Origin: Roseiarcus sp963787135
Lineage (GTDB): Bacteria > Pseudomonadota > Alphaproteobacteria > Rhizobiales > Beijerinckiaceae
Direction of reading: 5' to 3'
DNA length: 64,000 nt
Assembly (NCBI GenBank): GCA_963787135.1
Contig: CAWBBW010000033.1
Span: forward strand, 248,001 to 312,000
Shown here: piece by piece, positions 1-8,031 of the stretch
Position numbering within the stretch: position 1 is the first letter of the stretch
Layout of the letters: each line of letters begins with the position of its first letter
Notes under the pieces: generated by a model
Told to the model about the DNA's origin: nothing
What the model saw: the letters and a program-made list of their open reading frames with translations, nothing else
Database searches by the model: none
Translations under genes and position numbers: made by a program

Positions 1-1131
1 GCGAATGATATCACGCTGTACGCCTCGCTCGAATTGAGTAAATCGAAATGGGTTGTGACGATCAACAATCCGGGCAGCGAGAAGTTTTCCAAGCATGTGG
101 TTGAGGGTGGAGACGGCGCCGGCCTGCTCGAGCTTCTTTCGCGGTCGATGGCGAAGGCCGAGCAGCGCTACGGCGTGCAGGTCAAAGCGATCGTCATTCA
201 GGAAGCGGGATTGGACGGGTTCTGGATTCATCGATTGCTGCTCGCCAACGGGATTGAGAGCCACGTCGTCGACGCGGCTTCGATCGCGGTCAACCGGAGG
301 CATCGGCGGGCCAAGACCGATGCGATCGACGGCGAGACGCTGTTGCGGACGCTGATGGCCTGGGCTCGCGGCGAGCGGCGGGTCTGTTCCATGGTTCGCG
401 CGCCGAGCCGGGAAGACGAGGATCGCCGGCGCCTGACGCGCGAGCGCGGAACGCTGCTCAAGGAACGCATTCAGCATACCAATCGAGTCAGGGGCCTGCT
501 CAGCGGCCAAGGCGTCCAGGACTACGATCCGCTTCGGCGTGATCGTTTCGAACGACTCGAGGCGCTGCGAACCGGCGACGGCCGTGATCTGCCGCCGATG
601 TTGAAGGAGGAAATCCGCCGGGAGCTCGATCGGATCGCGCTGGTGACGACGCAACTGGCTGTTGTTGAACGCGCCCGCGACGCGCTCATCCGTATGGATG
701 CCGAGGAACGCAACAACCCCGCCGCTCTGCTTCTCAAGCTCAAAGGCTTGGGCCCTGAGTTCGCCTCGCTCCTCTGGCTGGAATTGTTGTTTCGAAGCTT
801 CGGCAACCGACGCCAGGTGGCGGCTTACGGCGGATTGGCGCCCAGTCCCTGGCAGAGCGGCGGCGTCGAACGGGACCAGGGCATCTCGAAGTCGGGCAAT
901 CGCCGCCTGCGCAAGACGATGATTGAGCTTGCCTGGTTCTGGTTGCGTCATCAGCCGGACTCGGCGTTGAGCCGCTGGTTTCACGCGCGCGTCGGCGCTG
1001 CGAAGGGACGAATCCGCCGGATCGCCATCGTCGCGCTGGCCCGCAAACTGCTCGTCGCCTTGTGGCGCTACGTCACCCAAGGCGTCGTTCCCGAGGGCGC
1101 CGTGTTCAAGGCCGCATCACCCGATCGATGA
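1..1131 (+). CDS. IS110-family transposase (DEDD recombinase), 5' end outside the window
   Basis: The reading frame is open from base 1, so the true start lies upstream; a TTG at 34 is internal to the RuvC-like domain. Visible family marks are an N-terminal LELSKSKW block (the first acidic residue is Glu rather than the usual Asp), QEAG, and KTDAIDGETLL, which supply DEDD-type acidic residues. The C-terminal Tnp_20-type domain shows GLAPSPWQSGG and ISKSGNRRLRKT, with the conserved Ser of the IS110 family. These enzymes move IS elements by RNA-guided recombination without terminal inverted repeats. The C-terminus looks complete (stop at 1129-1131). It is followed by a long non-coding flank and then pyrH on the other strand. 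Confidence 0.9.
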   Translation, partial: ANDITLYASLELSKSKWVVTINNPGSEKFSKHVVEGGDGAGLLELLSRSMAKAEQRYGVQVKAIVIQEAGLDGFWIHRLLLANGIESHVVDAASIAVNRRHRRAKTDAIDGETLLRTLMAWARGERRVCSMVRAPSREDEDRRRLTRERGTLLKERIQHTNRVRGLLSGQGVQDYDPLRRDRFERLEALRTGDGRDLPPMLKEEIRRELDRIALVTTQLAVVERARDALIRMDAEERNNPAALLLKLKGLGPEFASLLWLELLFRSFGNRRQVAAYGGLAPSPWQSGGVERDQGISKSGNRRLRKTMIELAWFWLRHQPDSALSRWFHARVGAAKGRIRRIAIVALARKLLVALWRYVTQGVVPEGAVFKAASPDR

Positions 1132-1181
1132 CTTAACCCCACTCCACGCCAGCGATGGCTTAATAACTTGACCCCATTCCA
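1131..1181. repeat. 16-base imperfect direct repeat just after the transposase stop
   Basis: acttaaccccactcca at 1131-1146 recurs as acttgaccccattcca at 1166-1181, with two mismatches and a 35-base period. The first copy overlaps the final base of the transposase stop codon. The function is unknown. It could be part of the element end or an internal element of its non-coding RNA. Confidence 0.6.
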
Positions 1182-1571
1182 GCGAAGCTGAACGCGACAG
1201 CTTCGCCGGATCCGGGCGGGCGGCGACCGCGGATCAACCCCCCTGGGCTGAAACACGCCGTGAAAAAGGATGGTCCCGCCAACCCGAGCCCGATACCCTC
1301 GAGCATGAGGGATTTTGGTCCGAGCCCACAAGCTCGACCGGATGTGAGGTGATGCGGTCGTCAGGGCTGCATGGAAGAGACGGGCTCACGCTTCGGATCC
1401 AAACGAGGAGCATGCACAATGCAGAAATGATCGAGCTTGATTGGACACACCCCATGTGAGGGGGGCGGCTTGGGAGTTACAAAGCGACAGATTTTGACAC
1501 TTAAGTCGTTGAAAACGCTCGCGCGCAACCAAAAGTGCAAAGCGGAAGGCCGGGATCGGGACCAGAGCCGT
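1132..1571. other. Non-coding 3' flank of the IS110 element, up to the end of pyrH
   Basis: No credible protein is encoded on either strand; the short open frames here lack family resemblance and ribosome binding sites. The first 75 bases carry a direct repeat and a perfect hairpin (listed separately). IS110 and IS1111 elements keep the gene for their guide (bridge) RNA in a non-coding end, so part of this segment may belong to the element. I cannot place the right boundary, because these elements have no inverted repeats or target duplication to mark it. The last part, from about 1500, is probably the native region downstream of pyrH. Confidence 0.5.
1182..1206. repeat. Perfect 9-bp inverted repeat (stem-loop)
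   Basis: gcgaagctg at 1182-1190 pairs exactly with cagcttcgc at 1198-1206 across a 7-base loop. It directly follows the second copy of the 16-base repeat. No U-run follows, so it is not a typical intrinsic terminator. A structured IS110 guide RNA is one possibility. Confidence 0.6.
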
Positions 1572-2297
1572 TCACGGCATCACGTAAGTCGCCCTGCCCT
1601 TGCCGAGCAGCGCCTTCGGGATCGCGCCCGGTTCGTTGACGGAGAAGACGACGATCGGGATCGCGTTGTCGCGGCAGAGCGCGAACGCCGCGGTGTCCAT
1701 AATCTGCAGGTTGCGGGCGATCGCCTCGTCGTGGGTCAGCCGCTCGTAGCGGGTGGCGCTGAAGTCTTTCTTCGGATCGGCGCTGTAGATACCGTCGACC
1801 TGGGTCGCCTTCATCACCGCGTCGCACGAGAGTTCGCAGGCGCGAAGAGCGGCTCCCGTATCGGTGGTGAAGAACGGGTTGCCGGTGCCCGCCGCGAGGA
1901 TGATGACGCGGCGCTTGACGAGATGCGCCAGCGCCGCCTGGCGCGAATAGGGCTGGCAGAGCGAGGGCATCGCGACCGCCGAGAGCACGCGCGCCGCCTG
2001 GCCGATCTGCTCGAGCGCGCCCTCCATCGCGAGCGCATTCATCACCGTCGCCAGCATGCCGATCGAGTCGGCGCGCGCCCGCTCGATGCCCTTGTCCGCG
2101 CCCTGGAGCCCACGGAAGAAATTGCCGCCGCCGACCACGACCGCGACCTGCACGCCAAGGTCCGCCGCCGCCTTGAGGTCGGAGGCCATGCGCACAACCG
2201 TCGGCGCGTTGAGGCCGAACGGGTCCGGCCCCATCAGCGCCTCGCCCGAAAGCTTAACCACGACGCGGCTGAACAGGGGTTTCGCTGTCGTGGTCAT
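1572..2297 (-). CDS. pyrH: UMP kinase
   Basis: Phosphorylates UMP to UDP in the cytoplasm, in pyrimidine nucleotide synthesis. The protein is 241 aa, normal for bacterial PyrH, an amino-acid-kinase-fold hexamer unlike eukaryotic UMP/CMP kinases. Visible motifs are KLSGEAL at the N-terminus, VVGGGNFFRG (nucleotide binding), and the C-terminal VDGIYSADPKK block. The ATG at 2297 was chosen over an upstream frame extension because AAGGAG sits just ahead of it and the protein then starts at the family position. It lies downstream of tsf, with the tsf terminator between them, so it probably has its own promoter. The usual next gene, frr, is not here but about 19 kb away. Confidence 0.95.
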   Translation of the reverse strand: MTTTAKPLFSRVVVKLSGEALMGPDPFGLNAPTVVRMASDLKAAADLGVQVAVVVGGGNFFRGLQGADKGIERARADSIGMLATVMNALAMEGALEQIGQAARVLSAVAMPSLCQPYSRQAALAHLVKRRVIILAAGTGNPFFTTDTGAALRACELSCDAVMKATQVDGIYSADPKKDFSATRYERLTHDEAIARNLQIMDTAAFALCRDNAIPIVVFSVNEPGAIPKALLGKGRATYVMP

Positions 2298-2388
2298 GGA
2301 GGCTCCTTGGAGAACCGAATCTTGGGCCGCGGGGCTGATAGCGCACGACGGCAAGCGCCGCGCAATCGGTCCGAGGCCTTAAGGCCAC

Positions 2389-2413
2389 AAAAAAAGCGGC
2401 CCGAAGGCCGCTT
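2389..2413 (-). terminator. Intrinsic terminator downstream of tsf
   Basis: On the minus strand a perfect 8-bp GC-rich stem (2394-2401 with 2406-2413, loop TTCG) runs into a seven-base U-run (2389-2395). It lies 18 bases past the tsf stop and about 90 bases before the pyrH start. It should end or attenuate transcripts from rpsB-tsf before pyrH. Confidence 0.9.
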
Positions 2414-2430
2414 CCATTTCTTAAAAGCCC

Positions 2431-3324
2431 TCAGGCCTCTTCCGCCGGCTTTTCCACGCCTTCGCCGAGCGCGTAGCGCACAAAGCCGGTGACCGCGATC
2501 GGCGCCCCGACCGTCTTTTCGGCCTCCTTGACCGCCTGGGCGACGCTCTTGGCCGGATCGTGCACGTAAGGCTGATCGAGGAGGCACACTTCCTTGTAGA
2601 AAGTTTTCAGGCCCAACTCGACGATCTTCTCGATCACATTCGCGGGCTTGCCGGCGTTCTTCTCGGCCAGCACCGAGCGCTCGCGCGCGACCGTCGCCGG
2701 ATCGACGCCCTCAGCATTGAGCGCGATCGGGCTAGCCGCGGCCACATGCATCGCGACCTGCCGGCCGAGCGCGACGAGGGCGTCGCGGCTCCCCTTCGAC
2801 TCGAGCCCGACGATCACGCCGATCCTCCCGAGCCCGTCGGCGACCTGGCTATGCACGTATTGGCCGACCGCGCCCTCGGCGACCCTCAAGCCTTGTACGC
2901 GGCGAAGCGTCATGTTCTCGCCGATGGTCGCGATCGCATTGGCGATCGCCTCGGCGACAGTGCCGCCGCCCATGAAATGCGCGCCGAGAACCGTCTCGAC
3001 GTCGACGTTCGGAGACTTGTCGAGCGCCACCGCAAGCACGCCGCGCACCAGGCCCTGGAAGTCGTCGTTGCGGGCGACGAAATCGGTTTCGGAATTGACC
3101 TCGACGACAACGCCGACATTGTCCTCGACCGCGACGCCAACGAGGCCCTCGGCCGCGACGCGACCGCTCTTCTTGGCCGCCTTGGCGAGGCCCTTCTTGC
3201 GCAGCCAGTCGATCGCGGCTTCGATGTCGCCGCCCGTCTCACTCAGCGCATTCTTGCAATCCATCATGCCGGCGCCGGTCTTTTCGCGCAGATCCTTGAC
3301 CAGCCCAGCGGTGATCGTCGCCAT
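2431..3324 (-). CDS. tsf: Translation elongation factor Ts
   Basis: Guanine nucleotide exchange factor that regenerates EF-Tu-GTP. The protein is 297 aa, close to the usual alphaproteobacterial length. The N-terminal UBA-like segment is clear (LVKDLREKTGAGMMDCKNAL), followed by the core with VEVNSETDFVARND. ATG start with GAGGG upstream. It is the second gene of the conserved rpsB-tsf pair, about 130 bases after rpsB, and is followed by an intrinsic terminator. Confidence 0.97.
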   Translation of the reverse strand: MATITAGLVKDLREKTGAGMMDCKNALSETGGDIEAAIDWLRKKGLAKAAKKSGRVAAEGLVGVAVEDNVGVVVEVNSETDFVARNDDFQGLVRGVLAVALDKSPNVDVETVLGAHFMGGGTVAEAIANAIATIGENMTLRRVQGLRVAEGAVGQYVHSQVADGLGRIGVIVGLESKGSRDALVALGRQVAMHVAAASPIALNAEGVDPATVARERSVLAEKNAGKPANVIEKIVELGLKTFYKEVCLLDQPYVHDPAKSVAQAVKEAEKTVGAPIAVTGFVRYALGEGVEKPAEEA

Positions 3325-3452
3325 CGTTTTCCCTCAATGCTCTCGTCCCCGCCTCAACGGCGGCGACGCGAAGACAGCCATAACTCGGCACGTGAACCCA
3401 ACGCCCCCTCGACGACCGGGGGTGGCCGACGCCCCTTCTATCTCGACGGCGA

Positions 3453-4472
3453 CTACTCGGCGGCCATCAGTGCGCGGGCCTGGTCGCCCCACTTGTCGCG
3501 GGCGATGCGGCCGTTGAACTTGAGGTCGGCGTCGAGCTTCGTCGCCTCGTCGTCGGTCATCGCGGCGAGCTGCCAGTAGTGGAACACGCCGTGCTCGTTG
3601 AGCCTCTTTTCGATCTGCGGGCCGACGCCGGTGATCTTGGCCAGATCGTCCGGCGCGCCGCGCGGCGCGCCAAGGAGTTCGAAATGGTCGGTGGTCGACG
3701 CGGCGGCCTCGGGCTCGGAAACCTCCGGCAGCGGCTCGGCGATCGGCGCTTCCGCCGCGCCGACGTCCATCCCCTGGGCGCCCTGGCCGCGCGAAATGCC
3801 GTCGATGGCCGCCTTGGCGACCAGATCGCAATAAAGCTGGATGGCGCGGCCCGCGTCGTCGTTCGCCGGCACCGGATAGAAGATGCCGTCGGGATCGCTG
3901 TTGGTGTCGAGGATCGCCATCACCGGGATCTTGAGGCGGTTGGCCTCCTTGATCGCCAGTGCTTCCTTGTTGGTGTCGATGACGAAAACAAGGTCCGGAA
4001 CTCCTCCCATGTCCTTGATGCCGCCGAGCGCCGTCTCGAGCTTCTCGCGCTCGCGCGACAGCATCAGGCGCTCCTTCTTGGTCAACCCCTTGGCGCCTTC
4101 GCTCAGCATCTCGTCGAGCTTGCGCAGGCGGGAGATCGAAGCGGAAATGGTCTTCCAGTTCGTCAGCATGCCGCCGAGCCAGCGGGCGTTGACGAAATAC
4201 TGCGCCGAGCGCTTCGCGGCGGCGGCGATCTCGTCAGCCGCCTGACGCTTCGTGCCGACGAACAGCACCCGGCCGCCCTTGGCGACCGTGTCAGATACGG
4301 CCTTCAGCGCCTGGTGGAGAAGCGGCACCGTTTGGGCGAGGTCGATGATGTGGATCGAGTTGCGCGCGCCGTAGATATAGGGCGCCATCTTCGGGTTCCA
4401 GCGATGCGACTGGTGGCCGAAATGTGCGCCAGACTCGAGTAGCTGGCGCATGGTGAAATCAGGCAGTGCCAT
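3453..4472 (-). CDS. rpsB: 30S ribosomal protein S2, with C-terminal helix-hairpin-helix extension
   Basis: Structural protein of the small ribosomal subunit. The protein is 339 aa, longer than the roughly 240 aa of enterobacterial S2. Residues 1-230 form the S2 body (ALPDFTMRQLLESGAHFGHQ, RWLGGMLTNWKT, DLVFVIDTNKE). After an acidic Ala/Glu/Pro linker comes a tail of about 70 residues with ITGVGPQIEKRLNEHGV, a helix-hairpin-helix-like motif known from S2 and L21 of Rhizobiales. The start at 4472 was chosen because it gives the canonical MALPDF N-terminus and has AAGGACG ahead; the frame is open further upstream but carries no family sequence. Confidence 0.96.
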   Translation of the reverse strand: MALPDFTMRQLLESGAHFGHQSHRWNPKMAPYIYGARNSIHIIDLAQTVPLLHQALKAVSDTVAKGGRVLFVGTKRQAADEIAAAAKRSAQYFVNARWLGGMLTNWKTISASISRLRKLDEMLSEGAKGLTKKERLMLSREREKLETALGGIKDMGGVPDLVFVIDTNKEALAIKEANRLKIPVMAILDTNSDPDGIFYPVPANDDAGRAIQLYCDLVAKAAIDGISRGQGAQGMDVGAAEAPIAEPLPEVSEPEAAASTTDHFELLGAPRGAPDDLAKITGVGPQIEKRLNEHGVFHYWQLAAMTDDEATKLDADLKFNGRIARDKWGDQARALMAAE

Positions 4473-4863
4473 GGGTCGTCCTTGTCCGGTTGAGCCTCGG
4501 CGGATCAGATAACGGCGAAGCGAGCCTCGCCACCGGAGCGGAACCTTGAACAGGAACCGCAAAAAATCCGCCTGTGGAATGGCGCCGCATATAGGCGAGC
4601 GGAAGCGGAAAGGCAAGCGCGCTCGAGCGGCGCGCCACGGCCAATCCGGCAAATGGCGCAACATGTCATTAAGCTGGAGACGGCGCAGGGCGCGCTCGTC
4701 CCCGTCCGCCGTCGTCATACCGTCATATCCGCTGGCCAACCCTCTAGCGGCGATTCAATCGGGCGGGCGACTGAATTTCGATTGCCTCGGCGTCGGAACC
4801 TATGTCCAATACCGCGCGCCCGCATCCCCGCCCATTTGTCTTTCCCGCCCACGGACTTCGCCC
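4473..4863. promoter_or_regulatory. Divergent intergenic region between rpsB and the ABC transporter
   Basis: About 390 bases separate the two divergent starts, so promoters for the rpsB-tsf unit and the transporter must lie here. I see no protein gene, no clear -35/-10 pair and no hairpin good enough to call a leader structure. The open frame running upstream of the permease start has no family sequence. Confidence 0.5.
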
Positions 4864-6591
4864 ATGTTGAACAGCCTCGCCTCCGCCGGACGACGGGCCC
4901 TGCCGAACCAATGGGACCTGATCGCGCTGGCGGCGATCATGGCGGTGCTGACGGCGATCGCGCAGAGCTATCACGGCATTTCGGCCCCCTTGCCAGCGGC
5001 GAACGAGCCAGTCGTCTCGCTCGATTACTCGAACCTGCCCTATTACGCGCTGCGTACGGCGCTGAGAATGTTCGCCGCGCTTGCCGCCTCGCTCGTGTTC
5101 ACGTTCACCTATGCGACGCTGGCGGCCAAAAGCCGGCGGGCGGAGATGGTGCTGATCCCGGTGCTCGACATCTTGCAGTCGGTGCCGGTCCTGGGCTTTC
5201 TCTCGTTCACTGTGACCTTCTTCCTGGGCCTTTTTCCCGGAAACACCTTCGGCGCTGAATTGGCGGCGATCTTCGCCATCTTCACCAGCCAGGCCTGGAA
5301 CATGGCCTTTTCCTTGTACCAGTCGCTGCGCACGGTGCCGCGTGATCTCGACGAAGTGGCTCGCGGCCTTCGCCTCACCGGCTGGCAGAAGTTCTGGCAG
5401 CTCGAGGCGCCCTTCTCGATGCCGGGTTTGATCTGGAACACGATGATGTCGATGTCGGGCGGCTGGTTCTTCGTCGTCGCCTCGGAGGCAATCACGGTCG
5501 GCGACACCACGATCACCCTGCCTGGCGTCGGCTCCTACATCGCCAAGGCGAACAACGAAGGAAACTGGTGGGCGATCGGCGCGGCGGTACTTACGATGGC
5601 GATCGTCATTCTGATCTACGATCAGTTGTTGTTTCGGCCGATCGTCGCCTGGGCCGCCAAGTTCAAGGTCGAATTGTCGGAGAGTCAGGACGTCAGCGGT
5701 TCCTGGGTGCTCAACTTGCTGCAGCGTACCCATTGGGTCCGCCTCGGCGCTGGTCCGATCTTCGAGGCGTTGCGCAGCATCAGCCTCTTGCCGATTCGGG
5801 TTCCCCGCATCCTTCCGGCGAGGAGCTCGGAGGAAGAGCAGCACCCCTCGCGAATTGTCGACGCCCTCTGGATCCTTGTCGTTCTCGCTGTGGCGGCGTG
5901 GGCGGCTTGGCTCACGGTTACCTACATTGCGACGGAGGTCGGCTGGGACGAGGTGCTGCACGTCTTCGTCCTTACGTTTTACACGCTGATCCGTGTCCTC
6001 GCGCTGATCTTTCTCGCGTCGCTCATCTGGGTGCCGATCAGTGTCTGGATCGGCCTCAGGCCGCGCTGGGCGGAGGCGGTACAGCCGATCGCCCAGTTCC
6101 TTGCCGCGTTCCCCGTCAACCTGCTGTTCGGCGCCACAGTCAGCCTGGTGCTCGCCTTCAACCTCAACGCGAACATCTGGCTGAGCTTCCTCATCATCTT
6201 CGGCACGCAATGGTACATCGTGTTCAATGTGATCGGCGGTGCGGCCGCCTTTCCCAACGACCTGCGCGAGGCGGCGACGAATTTCCGCGTGCACGGTTGG
6301 CAATGGTGGAAGCAGGTGATGCTCCCCGGCATCGCGCCTTATTATCTGACCGGCGCGATCACCGCCTCGGGTGGTTCGTGGAACGCCTCAATCGTCGCCG
6401 AATATGTCAAGTGGAAGGACCACACCGTAACAGCCCAGGGCGTCGGCTCCTATATTGCGGAGGCGACTGATAAGGGCGATTTCCCGAAGATTGTGCTTGG
6501 CGTTGCGATGATGTCGATCTTCGTCACGCTGCTCAACCGCCTGTTCTGGCGCCGCCTCTACGCCTACGCCGAGCGGCGCCTGCGCCTCTGA
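4864..6591 (+). CDS. ABC transporter permease, fused double permease of NitT/TauT type
   Basis: Inner-membrane channel of an importer. The protein is 575 aa with two BPD_transp_1 domains in tandem, where most relatives have one domain and act as dimers. The first EAA-type loop reads DEVARGLRLTGWQKFWQLEAP (in pieces around residues 160-185) and the second REAATNFRVHGWQWWKQVMLP (around 480-500). Each is followed by the matching GSYIAKA or GSYIAEA segment. About twelve membrane segments are expected. The ATG at 4864 starts at the first membrane-domain sequence; upstream frame is compositional. Its ATPase follows after 33 bases. No substrate-binding protein gene is nearby, so the substrate (nitrate, sulfonate, bicarbonate or other) cannot be assigned. 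Confidence 0.88.
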   Translation: MLNSLASAGRRALPNQWDLIALAAIMAVLTAIAQSYHGISAPLPAANEPVVSLDYSNLPYYALRTALRMFAALAASLVFTFTYATLAAKSRRAEMVLIPVLDILQSVPVLGFLSFTVTFFLGLFPGNTFGAELAAIFAIFTSQAWNMAFSLYQSLRTVPRDLDEVARGLRLTGWQKFWQLEAPFSMPGLIWNTMMSMSGGWFFVVASEAITVGDTTITLPGVGSYIAKANNEGNWWAIGAAVLTMAIVILIYDQLLFRPIVAWAAKFKVELSESQDVSGSWVLNLLQRTHWVRLGAGPIFEALRSISLLPIRVPRILPARSSEEEQHPSRIVDALWILVVLAVAAWAAWLTVTYIATEVGWDEVLHVFVLTFYTLIRVLALIFLASLIWVPISVWIGLRPRWAEAVQPIAQFLAAFPVNLLFGATVSLVLAFNLNANIWLSFLIIFGTQWYIVFNVIGGAAAFPNDLREAATNFRVHGWQWWKQVMLPGIAPYYLTGAITASGGSWNASIVAEYVKWKDHTVTAQGVGSYIAEATDKGDFPKIVLGVAMMSIFVTLLNRLFWRRLYAYAERRLRL

Positions 6592-6624
6592 ACCCTTCGA
6601 CCTTTCTTCTCGAGGATTTTGCCG

Positions 6625-7932
6625 ATGCTAGACACCGCGGTCACGACGCTCCTGAACGTCGACAAAGTGAGCCAGGTCTTTTCCACAGGCTCAGGCGAGA
6701 GCCGCAAGCCGGTGCTCGACAACGTTTCCATGAGCCTCAAGACCGGCGAGATCGTTTCGCTGCTCGGCCGGTCGGGCTGTGGCAAGTCCACGCTCCTGCG
6801 CATCATCTCCGGCCTGATCCAGCCGACCGAAGGGACCGTCACCATCTCGGGCGCGCCGGTCACGGGTCCGGCCGAAGAGGTCGCGATGGTGTTTCAGAGC
6901 TTCGCGCTGTTCCCGTGGCTCAACGTGCTCGACAACGTCGAGATCGGGCCTCGCGCGAACGGCGTGCCGCTCGACGAAACGCGCCAGCGGGCGCTGAAGG
7001 CGATCGACACGATCGGCCTCGACGGCTTCGAATCCGCCTATCCCAAGGAACTCTCGGGCGGCATGCGCCAACGCGTCGGCTTTGCCCGCGCACTCGTCAT
7101 GCAGCCCAAGATCCTGCTGATGGACGAGCCGTTTTCCGCGCTCGACGTGCTGACTGCCGAGACCCTGCGTACCGACCTGCTTGACCTTTGGCACGACGGT
7201 CGAATGCCGATCAAATCGATCCTGATGGTCACCCACAACATCGAGGAAGCGGTGCTGATGAGCGACCGCATCCTGGTTCTGTCGTCCAACCCCGGCCGGA
7301 TCGCCTCCGAGATCTCGGTAACGATCCCGCAGCCGCGCGACCGGCTCGACCCCGATTTCCGCACACTGGTCGACAAGATCTACGCGCTGATGACGCAGCG
7401 GCCCGATCCGTCAAAACAACCTACCCCGGCGACCTCGTTGGGACTGGCGATGTCCCTGCCGCTCGTCTCGACCAACTCGCTGGCCGGCATGCTCGAGGAG
7501 ATTGCGGCGCCGCCTTACAACGGCAAGGCCGACCTGCCGCACCTCGCCAATTCACTGGCGCTCGAAATCGACGACCTGTTCCCGCTGGGCGAGACCTTGC
7601 AGCTCCTGAAGCTCGCCGAGTTCGAGGAGGGCGACATCAAACTGACGCCGCTCGGCCAGCGCTTCGTCGACATGGATGTGGACCAGCGCAAGAAGGTGTT
7701 TGGCGAGCAGCTCCTGGCGAACATCCCGCTAGCCTCCCATATCAAGCGGGTTCTCGACGAACGACCGAGCCACCGGGCGCCGGCCACCCGCTTTCGGGAG
7801 GAGCTCGAGGATTACATGTCGGAAGATTACGCCGACCGGACTCTCCGCGCGATCATCAATCTCGGCCGCTATGGCGAGCTTTTTGCTTATGACGAGAACG
7901 CGCAGACGTTCAGCTACGAGAACCCACAGTGA
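6625..7932 (+). CDS. ABC transporter ATP-binding protein with AAA-associated C-terminal domain
   Basis: ATPase partner of the fused permease just upstream. The protein is 435 aa. Residues 1-255 are a NitT/TauT-type ATPase with Walker A GRSGCGKST (about 48-56), Q-loop FQSFALFPW, signature LSGGMRQR and Walker B LLMDEPFSALD. The remaining 180 residues match the AAA-associated C-terminal domain (winged-helix-like, LPHLANSLALEIDDLFPL onward), which is known from this transporter subtype and is thought to be regulatory. A TTG six bases upstream is possible, but the ATG at 6625 is better placed. Confidence 0.9.
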   Translation: MLDTAVTTLLNVDKVSQVFSTGSGESRKPVLDNVSMSLKTGEIVSLLGRSGCGKSTLLRIISGLIQPTEGTVTISGAPVTGPAEEVAMVFQSFALFPWLNVLDNVEIGPRANGVPLDETRQRALKAIDTIGLDGFESAYPKELSGGMRQRVGFARALVMQPKILLMDEPFSALDVLTAETLRTDLLDLWHDGRMPIKSILMVTHNIEEAVLMSDRILVLSSNPGRIASEISVTIPQPRDRLDPDFRTLVDKIYALMTQRPDPSKQPTPATSLGLAMSLPLVSTNSLAGMLEEIAAPPYNGKADLPHLANSLALEIDDLFPLGETLQLLKLAEFEEGDIKLTPLGQRFVDMDVDQRKKVFGEQLLANIPLASHIKRVLDERPSHRAPATRFREELEDYMSEDYADRTLRAIINLGRYGELFAYDENAQTFSYENPQ

Positions 7933-8031
7933 CCTGAGGCGCTTGGCCGCGCCTTTGGTCTGACTTGTTCCCGTCGCTGCGCTGCGATAACGTTTGTGCA
8001 CCGCAATGACAGTTGCCACGGGAGACGCGCG

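Noticed and set aside
1437..2492. Long plus-strand open frame opposite pyrH (351 codons)
   Set aside because: Lies antisense to a certain gene, is Arg/Asp-rich from complementing GC-biased codons, and shows no family sequence.
4744..6303. 519-codon minus-strand frame opposite the fused permease
   Set aside because: Charged low-complexity shadow; the permease motifs are on the plus strand.
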